A stretch of DNA of 15,339 nt from Betaproteobacteria bacterium (lineage in GTDB: Bacteria > Pseudomonadota > Gammaproteobacteria > Burkholderiales > SG8-39): NCBI GenBank assembly GCA_012274205.1, contig JAAOZY010000213.1, positions 1 through 15,339 on the forward strand, in the 5' to 3' direction. Of the stretch, positions 6,719-10,988 are shown piece after piece. How positions within the stretch are numbered: position 1 is the stretch's first letter; every line of letters starts with the position of its first letter. Below the pieces are notes generated by a model that ran no database searches, was not told where the DNA came from, and saw only the letters and a list, made by a program, of their open reading frames with translations. The translations under genes were made by a program, and so were the position numbers.

Positions 6719-6985
6719 TCATTTCCTGTCGCCGGACAATTTCGGCAGGCGCGCCAGATTGGCGGCGTAGCGGGCATTGTCGAACTGGCCTTTGCCCTTC
6801 ATGGCCTCGAACATTTCGCCGGCGAGGACGCCCGCGATCAGCCGCAGGGCTTCCTCTCTGGATAGGCCGGATTGAATCAGGCGCTCGAGCGTTTCCCCGG
6901 TTTCGAGCGGGTCATTCTTGCGGATCTGGTTTTCAACCGCCGCAAGAATCACTTGCTGCACGCGGCTGGGCTCTTTGCTGGCCAT
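6719..6985 (-). CDS. conserved-type hypothetical helical protein, 88 residues
   Basis: Not assigned to a named family. It is predicted all-helical: SRVQQVILAAVENQIRKNDP, then ETLERLIQSGLSREEALRLI and AGVLAGEMFEAMKGKGQFD, ending in NARYAANLARLPKL. The pattern of an N-terminal VExQI helix, a P-x-E-T-x-x-x-x-RL turn, an S-x-EEA-x-x-LI helix and a C-terminal RY-x-x-NL-x-x-LP resembles small uncharacterised proteins I have met in other proteobacteria, some next to SEC-C motif proteins; this is memory, not a search. The ATG at 6985 is preceded by AGGA at 8 bases. It is cotranscribed with the racemase (13-base gap). No signal peptide or membrane segment. Confidence 0.75.
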   Translation of the reverse strand: MASKEPSRVQQVILAAVENQIRKNDPLETGETLERLIQSGLSREEALRLIAGVLAGEMFEAMKGKGQFDNARYAANLARLPKLSGDRK

Positions 6986-7043
6986 GGCTGAGTCCTATTC
7001 CCGGAAACTTAGTTCGATTCACCAGACATATCTGTTTGCGGCC

Positions 7044-7068
7044 TTGTCATCTGTGCCGGTGACGCCGT
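7044..7068. repeat. left copy of a 25-base repeat flanking the accessory segment
   Basis: 22 of 25 bases match 10752-10776 in the same orientation. On the minus strand both copies can be read as GVT-x-x-DDK, suggesting remnants of the same coding or mobile sequence. The two copies bracket the cassette-like region. Confidence 0.5.
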
Positions 7069-7142
7069 TACGGGTTTTGCGCCGCTTTTTTCGGCACCTT
7101 CGTGGATGTGAGGCTACCTGGAAAGAAAGATGATGCCAAGAA

Positions 7143-7211
7143 CTACGAGCGCTGCGCCTGCAGGCGCCGATTTTCCCTCGGATCATAGCCGTGCACGCAG
7201 GCGCCAGTCAT
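7143..7211 (-). pseudogene. 5' fragment of a class I SAM-dependent methyltransferase gene
   Basis: 22 codons from an ATG with GGAGG 4 bases upstream encode MTGACVHGYDPRENRRLQ plus four residues, then TAG. The VHGYxPRENxRLQ start is what I recall from a family of SAM-dependent methyltransferases, normally well over 200 residues, which continue into LEAGCGVGAQT. Here the homology stops at about residue 20, and no SAM-binding motif follows in any frame to 6986. It begins 19 bases after the attC-like site at 7230-7295, the usual distance for a cassette gene. I read it as a cassette whose 3' part, with its own attC, was deleted. The family match is from memory and the stub is short. Confidence 0.55.
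7154..7167. repeat. perfect 14-base palindrome
   Basis: GCGCCTG directly followed by CAGGCGC. It lies inside the methyltransferase stub near the point where homology to the family ends, so it could mark the deletion junction. TTTTCC follows on the plus strand, but no gene ends there. Confidence 0.45.
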
Positions 7212-7229
7212 CGAGCCTCCGAAAATAGT

Positions 7230-7295
7230 GCCGAACGTTCCGCTTCGCCGGCGCGAGCCGCTCTTGCGCGCGTCCGGTGTGCTGCGGTGTCAGGC
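7230..7295 (-). other. attC-like site behind the HAD gene
   Basis: 66 bases. Read on the minus strand: outer boxes GCCTGAC and GTTCGGC, inner stem CCGG-a-CGCG ... CGCG-CCGG (8 pairs with one unpaired A in the 5' arm), and a further CCGC/GCGG pair group outside it. The HAD stop codon overlaps the first box. The first box has GAC where AAC is expected, so this is the weakest of the clear hairpins. Confidence 0.5.
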
Positions 7296-7913
7296 GCCGG
7301 CGCTTGAAGGAACGACGCCGTACTGTGCGAGAACGCGCCTTGCCTCCTCGGGCCCTCTTGCCACATGCGCATGCATCCCCAGTTTCACCGCCGCATCGAT
7401 GTTCCGCAAGCCGTCATCCAGAAACAGGACGTCCGACGGTGAGAGGCCCATTCCGTCGAGCGCGACCAGGAAGGCCCCGGTGGCGGGTTTCAAACATCCG
7501 ATCCGGTGTGACAGATAAGTCTGGTCGAACCGGTCCACCAAACCCATTGTCCGGATCTTGTCCCAATGCACCTCACTCGTATTGCTCAGCGCGGCCACGC
7601 GATAGCTGTCCGGAATTTCATCCAACAGCTGCAGCGCGCCTGGCAAGAGCCCTGTAGGCCAGTTGCAGAAATCCTGCAGGAAGCGGTCGGCGGTGACTGG
7701 CAAACCGAGCTCTGCCACGACGCCAGCAGCGAACGCTGCCGCGTCTATCTTCCCGGTTTCGTGTGCCACGACCGATGGCGATGCGATCCACATTGCGTGG
7801 AGAGCTTCGTGCCGGGGCTCCACGCCGAGCAGCTTCGCCATGGACGGCACCCCGTCGAGCGCCACCAGCACCCCGCCAATATCGAAGAGAATGCCCGCGA
7901 TCTTGTGGCCCAT
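7290..7913 (-). CDS. HAD-superfamily hydrolase, subfamily IA (YihX-like)
   Basis: A 207-residue cytoplasmic phosphatase-type enzyme. Seen: motif I ILFDIGGVLV with nucleophile Asp11 (the second Asp of DxD is replaced by Gly, as in YihX-like members), a helical cap (about 18-90), motif II Ser in ALSNTSEVHW, motif III Lys in IGCLKP, and motif IV LFLDDGLRNI with two Asp. Substrates of this group are sugar or nucleotide phosphates and cannot be assigned. The ATG at 7913 lies 11 bases beyond the attC-like site at 7925-7990, and the stop overlaps another such site at 7230-7295, so it looks like a gene cassette. The ribosome binding site is poor. GC content is closer to the flanks than that of the other cassettes, so it could also be a resident gene. 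Confidence 0.88.
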   Translation of the reverse strand: MGHKIAGILFDIGGVLVALDGVPSMAKLLGVEPRHEALHAMWIASPSVVAHETGKIDAAAFAAGVVAELGLPVTADRFLQDFCNWPTGLLPGALQLLDEIPDSYRVAALSNTSEVHWDKIRTMGLVDRFDQTYLSHRIGCLKPATGAFLVALDGMGLSPSDVLFLDDGLRNIDAAVKLGMHAHVARGPEEARRVLAQYGVVPSSAGA

Positions 7914-7924
7914 GATCCGAAGGC

Positions 7925-7990
7925 GCCTAATGTAGAAGTGAGCGGCCTACGCGGCTTTTCGCGCAGGGCCGCTCGACTGCCGGGTTAGCC
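7925..7990 (-). other. attC-like site behind the DUF2026-like gene
   Basis: 66 bases. On the minus strand: first box GGCTAAC, last box ATTAGGC. Inner hairpin: AGT-c-GAGCGGCC ... GGCCGCTC-ACT, 11 pairs with one unpaired C in the 5' (gene-proximal) arm, capped by CGCG/CGCG around a 6-base loop. It starts 6 bases after the TAA at 7997-7999, and the next ATG is at 7913. The last box has A instead of the G at the usual crossover triplet. Confidence 0.7.
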
Positions 7991-7996
7991 CACGAG

Positions 7997-8635
7997 TTAC
8001 CAGACACCGGACACCTCTGGGCCATGAAGTGTGAGGCGTTCGACCTTTCCCAGGTCGTTTGCCATGTCGAGGGTTTCAGAGATGCGCTTCGGCGGCCGGC
8101 GATACCAATGGGAGCATACGTTGGCAAGATCGCCAGAGGATGCCTTAGCTTCGAAGTTTTCAATCATGGCTTGTGTACGCTCTACGCTTTGGAAAAGAGA
8201 GAATGCACCATCAGAATCAAGTTCGGCTGTTGACTCTGCCATTTCGGCAAGCGGGCGTTGAAACATCTTTCTGGCAATAGGCGTTGAAATGCCAGCAGCC
8301 TGCAGATTTTCGCAGAATACCGGAGCCATGAAATCAATGGCGTAACCATCGCACTGAACCCAACAATGAAACGCTTCGGCAGAGGAGACCAACATTCCGT
8401 CTTCGATCTTTCCGAAGGTTGCGACGAGCGAAGTATCGGAGTTGACCATATACGCAGCAGCACCCGCGACAGGGAGTGCCTTAAGTTGGTAGTGCTGCCT
8501 AAGAATGATCGCGCCAGAAACTGCGAAGAAGATGCAGGCCCGGTGCGTGTGGGCGCGACCATCCAGCACGGAGTAGATGACTCGGAAAACGCGGCAGTAG
8601 TCAACGAACGGAAGAACGAGTTTAGGCGGTGGCAT
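7997..8635 (-). CDS. DUF2026-like protein with a Cys-His-Asp triad
   Basis: 212 residues. The pattern RACIFFAVSGA (32-42), then EAFHCWVQCDG (87-97), then AIDFMAP (99-105) resembles what I recall of the DUF2026 family. Cys34, His90 and Asp101 occur in the order and spacing of the papain/transglutaminase-like catalytic triad: Cys at a helix start, His in a strand followed by an aromatic residue, Asp in the next strand. I infer a peptidase, amidase or acyltransferase-like fold, not a demonstrated activity. The C-terminal half (about 115-212) is helical and polar. The ATG at 8635 lies immediately beyond the GTTAGCC box of the site at 8640-8696, and the stop is 6 bases from the next site, a textbook cassette layout. 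No ribosome binding site is evident. No signal peptide. Confidence 0.75.
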   Translation of the reverse strand: MPPPKLVLPFVDYCRVFRVIYSVLDGRAHTHRACIFFAVSGAIILRQHYQLKALPVAGAAAYMVNSDTSLVATFGKIEDGMLVSSAEAFHCWVQCDGYAIDFMAPVFCENLQAAGISTPIARKMFQRPLAEMAESTAELDSDGAFSLFQSVERTQAMIENFEAKASSGDLANVCSHWYRRPPKRISETLDMANDLGKVERLTLHGPEVSGVW

Positions 8636-8639
8636 CGTG

Positions 8640-8696
8640 GGCTAACGTCTGAATTGTGCGGCGCCGACAGGCGTCCGCACCAATGAGAGGTTCGGT
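8640..8696 (-). other. attC-like site behind the zinc-ribbon/HEPN-like gene
   Basis: 57 bases, the short end of the attC size range. On the minus strand: boxes ACCGAAC and GTTAGCC; hairpin ATTG-g-TGCGG-a-CGCC, loop TGTC, then GGCG-CCGCA-CAAT. That is 13 pairs with two unpaired bases (G and A), both in the 5' arm. Further out, TCT/AGA and AAC/GTT also pair. It starts 6 bases after the TAA at 8703-8705, and the next gene starts at 8635. The clearest attC candidate in the window. Confidence 0.75.
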
Positions 8697-8702
8697 GTCA
8701 AC

Positions 8703-9740
8703 TTACTTTTCTCCACCGAAAAAGTTTCGATGCATTTCAGAAATGACCTGAAAGATGCCATCTAGCAGACAGTTGACCTCTGGTTCAGAAATGCGAACTT
8801 CTCGCCCCTCGCGCTCAGCCTGCTGCACACGCTCCAAATACTTTTTGTCTACAACGCCCAGGTTATGAGTAACTGGGTGGCGTTTCTCAAAGGATCGCTC
8901 TAAGTTTTCCCAGACATCTGGTTGCGCCGGCGAGTAGCCAAACAGCTTCGAGAGCTGCTCTTTTGCTCTCTCGATGCTTTGAAATGAGTTGCCCAGCTTC
9001 TTCATCTGAGCATCGACGCTTTCCGCCTCATCTCCGCGGTGGTTCAACGCCCGGCGAATCAGCGCCTTAGCAGATGCCTCAAAAATGGACACCGCATCCT
9101 CAAGGCAATTTTCCAAATCTTTGGCCGCTACACGCTTGCCAAGCTCGTGCTCTCGACGATCTATGTCCCTGAGCATGCTGCGCGTTACTGAGATTTCAGC
9201 TGCGACATGGGCTAGAAAAATATCTCGGCCACAATCTGAACACCACGTGGCTAGACCAAACACTGTTTGATCCAGTGTGCAATGAGGACAAACGACGTCC
9301 CTTCGCACTTCGTCTTCAAAGGGCCTGCGTACGTGCTCGGGAGTACTGGGCTTGTAACTCATTTCGATGGAAATAAACCCCCCGCCAAGCTTCTTATTGC
9401 CCGATGGCCCAAGACCCAGGGCATCCTTGACCATGTCATCGATGCCGCTCCGTGCCTCCTGAATGGCAATATCCTTGGCGTACCGGATTTGCTCTTGAGT
9501 GGTGAAGTCGGTCGGTTCGGCTTCGTGTCGGCAATAGGGACAATAGGCATGTTCTTGTCCGCCTGTTATGCCGGTGCCAGGGGTAACCTTGAAATAGGCG
9601 GGAGAGCATTCCGTGTTTGGGCACTCTCGGGCGATACGACCATCCGCGTCTTGCGGAATTGTCACTGACATATGGTACTGATCATTGCCAAGATGTTTGA
9701 CCTTGTGCGGGCCACCCTCTGGGAAGAGCCGTCTTGTCAC
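8703..9740 (-). CDS. unknown protein with two zinc ribbons and a HEPN-like RxxxxH motif
   Basis: 345 residues, family not named. Seen: zinc ribbon 1 (Cys40, Cys45, Cys67, Cys70; CPNTEC and CPYC), zinc ribbon 2 (Cys151, Cys154, Cys167, Cys170; CPHC and CSDC), then a helical C-terminal region (about 175-342). In it, residues 284-301 read FEKRHPVTHNLGVVDKKY. Arg287-x4-His292 fits the RxxxxH active-site motif of HEPN ribonucleases, and the trailing HNxGxVDxxY pattern recurs in HEPN-like domains. HEPN proteins act in abortive infection and toxin-antitoxin systems; a defence role here is inference. Start: a GTG at 9740 with AAGGAGG 6 bases upstream, the best signal of all the cassettes. It lies 16 bases after the attC-like site at 9756-9842, and its stop is 6 bases from the next. 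The frame is intact. Confidence 0.8.
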   Translation of the reverse strand: MTRRLFPEGGPHKVKHLGNDQYHMSVTIPQDADGRIARECPNTECSPAYFKVTPGTGITGGQEHAYCPYCRHEAEPTDFTTQEQIRYAKDIAIQEARSGIDDMVKDALGLGPSGNKKLGGGFISIEMSYKPSTPEHVRRPFEDEVRRDVVCPHCTLDQTVFGLATWCSDCGRDIFLAHVAAEISVTRSMLRDIDRREHELGKRVAAKDLENCLEDAVSIFEASAKALIRRALNHRGDEAESVDAQMKKLGNSFQSIERAKEQLSKLFGYSPAQPDVWENLERSFEKRHPVTHNLGVVDKKYLERVQQAEREGREVRISEPEVNCLLDGIFQVISEMHRNFFGGEK

Positions 9741-9755
9741 TGAGGCCTCCTTGAC

Positions 9756-9842
9756 GCCGAACGTAGAGCTAGCGCGTGCCGCTGCAGATGCGGGTGCGGA
9801 GCGCGACGCTGAACGGCGTCGCAGTTGAGTGCCGTGTTGGGC
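9756..9842 (-). other. attC-like site behind the 92-residue gene
   Basis: 87 bases. On the minus strand the first box GCCCAAC fits RYYYAAC exactly, and the last box GTTCGGC differs from GTTRRRY at one base. It contains a perfect hairpin, GCGACGC-N6-GCGTCGC (9803-9822), but this is off-centre and the outer arms pair poorly, so the fold is less convincing than its neighbours. The next gene's ribosome binding site lies just beyond it. Confidence 0.45.
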
Positions 9843-9891
9843 CGCACTCTTTGGGCCACACCGTGTGCTTGTGGGGATGCCTGCACCTGTA

Positions 9892-10170
9892 CTAAGTGTC
9901 TATCCAATGCGTCCATTGGGGCAAACCGTTCTTTGATAGAAAATCTACGAGATTCTTGTCACCAAAGAATCGGAGTTGGCCATTTTCTGCAAATGCGATA
10001 GCTGACTGATCAATTTTGTGGCCAGCACCGCGCGCGGCAAACGTCAACTGACTGAGCACCGCTTGATTCGCCGAAGTGGTGTTGCTTGACGCCTTTGCAT
10101 CAAACACTGCAAAGTCAATGTATCCGCCACTCGTTGACGGATGACGGATATGCGCAAAGTTGATTCTCAC
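9892..10170 (-). CDS. hypothetical cassette-type protein, 92 residues
   Basis: Not recognised. The product starts RINFAHIRHPSTSGGYIDFA after the initiator and ends GLPQWTHWIDT. It looks alpha/beta: a strand-rich start (INFAHI, YIDFAVFDAKA), a helix (NQAVLSQLTFAARGAG) and a strand pair (AIAFAENGQLRFFG), then a helix (NLVDFLSKN). No cysteine, signal peptide or membrane segment. I chose the GTG at 10170 because AGGGGG lies 5 bases upstream; another in-frame GTG at 10197 has no such site. It lies 91 bases beyond the attC-like site at 10261-10323 and 50 bases before the site at 9756-9842, so it is probably one gene cassette. Function unknown. Confidence 0.6.
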   Translation of the reverse strand: MRINFAHIRHPSTSGGYIDFAVFDAKASSNTTSANQAVLSQLTFAARGAGHKIDQSAIAFAENGQLRFFGDKNLVDFLSKNGLPQWTHWIDT

Positions 10171-10260
10171 CCTTTCCCCCTTTCGTTCTGGTTGCACAAA
10201 ATTCGGACGACATTCGATTCTGCAACCCGATGCTGTGCCGTCGTGCGTCCCTATCGTGCC

Positions 10261-10323
10261 ACCGAACGTGTAGTTGAGGCGCGCCGCGCTTTTGCCGCGT
10301 CGCTCTCGAACGGAGGGTTAGAA
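10261..10323 (-). other. attC-like site behind the zinc-ribbon gene
   Basis: 63 bases. On the minus strand: first box TTCTAAC, last box GTTCGGT. Inner hairpin with bulges on both arms: GAG-CG-a-CGC-g-GC, loop AAAA, then GCGC-gg-CGCG-c-CTC. Read on the plus strand it ends GTTAGAA, 11 bases before the ATG of the 35-residue ORF, so its orientation is less certain than for the others. Confidence 0.45.
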
Positions 10324-10334
10324 ACGGAGGATAT

Positions 10335-10442
10335 ATGGAAGCCACTAAGATAGAAGCAGCGATACAAGAACTTGTGCTTGCAATTAAGCGCGGAGATATG
10401 AAACTTGCCGATGCTATTTGCAATAGATTGGGTAAGAAATGA
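10335..10442 (+). CDS. 35-residue amphipathic peptide
   Basis: A small ORF, MEATKIEAAIQELVLAIKRG followed by 15 residues ending NRLGKK. GGAGG lies 4 bases before the ATG. The peptide is predicted to be two helices, the first (3-18) amphipathic. It is the only plus-strand gene in the accessory segment and starts right beside the attC-like site at 10261-10323, convergent with the zinc-ribbon gene (32 bases between their stops). No family recognised. The ribosome binding site and clean helix pattern argue for a real gene, but it is short enough to arise by chance. Confidence 0.5.
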   Translation: MEATKIEAAIQELVLAIKRGDMKLADAICNRLGKK

Positions 10443-10474
10443 GTAACCATTAAAAATGATGCTCATGGCACTTA

Positions 10475-10690
10475 CTACACAGTGTCGTTACCCAAGAAGC
10501 CACCATCATCGAATTTGGCTCGGAAGTTTTCTTTGTTGCACTCTGTCATTTTTCCACAATGGCGACATTGGGCAAGATTGCCAAAAAGCGTAGCAGTTGA
10601 AAATGACTCACTATCTCCGAAGAAAATAGGTGACGGGAACCATTGTTGGCAGTGCAAACAGCGGATGGATATTTCAAGTGTTTTAGCCAT
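10475..10690 (-). CDS. zinc-ribbon hypothetical protein, 71 residues
   Basis: Two CxxC pairs, Cys11/Cys14 (CLHC) and Cys42/Cys45 (CRHC), form a predicted zinc ribbon separated by a 27-residue insert with PSPIFFGDSESF. The C-terminus contains NKENFRAKFDDGGF. I chose the ATG at 10690, preceded by GGAGG at 6 bases. The frame stays open to 10780, but that part overlaps the 25-base repeat and lacks a ribosome binding site. From memory, similar short CLHC/CRHC proteins occur in gene cassettes; no name is available. It may bind nucleic acid or a protein partner, which is inference from the fold only. It appears to be the most upstream cassette gene of the array. Confidence 0.7.
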   Translation of the reverse strand: MAKTLEISIRCLHCQQWFPSPIFFGDSESFSTATLFGNLAQCRHCGKMTECNKENFRAKFDDGGFLGNDTV

Positions 10691-10988
10691 TACAAACCTC
10701 CATGGAATTGTAGTTTCTAACGTGAATTGGTTGACATTTTTGGTTGACAGTTTGTCATCTATCTCGGTGACGCCGTCCACGGCTTTCGCCCAGAAAATCC
10801 CGTCGGTACATGATCTTGCGCCATTTAACCGTTTCGGCCAAGCCGCCAGTCCCTCCGCGTCCGCCGTGGTACGGGCGCTGCGCGATCGCGTTCAACTTTG
10901 CTTTTGAATTTTAGACCTTTACCTGGCCGCGATCCCCCAGCCTAACGGTCTAGCCCATTCGCTCTAAAGCGCAACGCGCCCATCCGCC
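10691..10988. other. 298-base gap at the right edge of the accessory segment
   Basis: No intact gene is seen. It holds two TGGTTGACA direct repeats 13 bases apart (10728-10736, 10741-10749), the right copy of the 25-base repeat (10752-10776), a weak attC-like pair (ATTTAAC at 10823-10829 and GTTCAAC at 10890-10896) without a convincing fold, and GCCTAAC at 10940-10946, whose complement GTTAGGC fits the integron core-site consensus exactly. A bulged hairpin (10958-10974) follows the ABC exporter stop but has no T-run. Confidence 0.5.
10752..10776. repeat. right copy of a 25-base repeat flanking the accessory segment
   Basis: Matches 7044-7068 at 22 of 25 positions, same orientation, 3.7 kb away. 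Read on the minus strand it encodes DGVTEIDDKLS, against NGVTGTDDKAA for the left copy. Confidence 0.5.

Larger units (their letters stand above)
7230..10323 (-). mobile_element. integron gene-cassette array without visible integrase (CALIN), candidate
   Basis: Short genes on the minus strand alternate with attC-like sites (7230-7295, 7925-7990, 8640-8696, 9756-9842, 10261-10323). Stops lie close to the site behind them (6 bases at 7997; overlapping at 7290) and most starts lie 11-20 bases beyond the preceding site, as in gene cassettes. Three sites fold into stems of 8-13 pairs whose extrahelical base lies in the gene-proximal arm. Products are mostly of unknown function and the genes are more AT-rich than the flanks. 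No intI, attI or Pc promoter is in the window. The right edge may be at a GCCTAAC heptamer (10940-10946) just after the ABC exporter gene. Each site deviates from the RYYYAAC/GTTRRRY consensus by one or two bases, so this needs a covariance-model search. Confidence 0.7.

Noticed and set aside
7114..7185. Minus-strand stretch ending GAALVVLGIIFLSR, like a PEP-CTERM sorting tail
   Set aside because: No start codon, a stop shortly upstream, no Pro-Glu-Pro and a single terminal Arg; probably chance.
7044..10776. Composite transposon bounded by the two 25-base repeats
   Set aside because: No transposase, no terminal inverted repeats and no target-site duplication seen; kept only as a flanking-repeat observation.
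10823..10896. Sixth attC-like site (ATTTAAC ... GTTCAAC)
   Set aside because: The boxes fit loosely, but the interior does not fold into a symmetrical stem.
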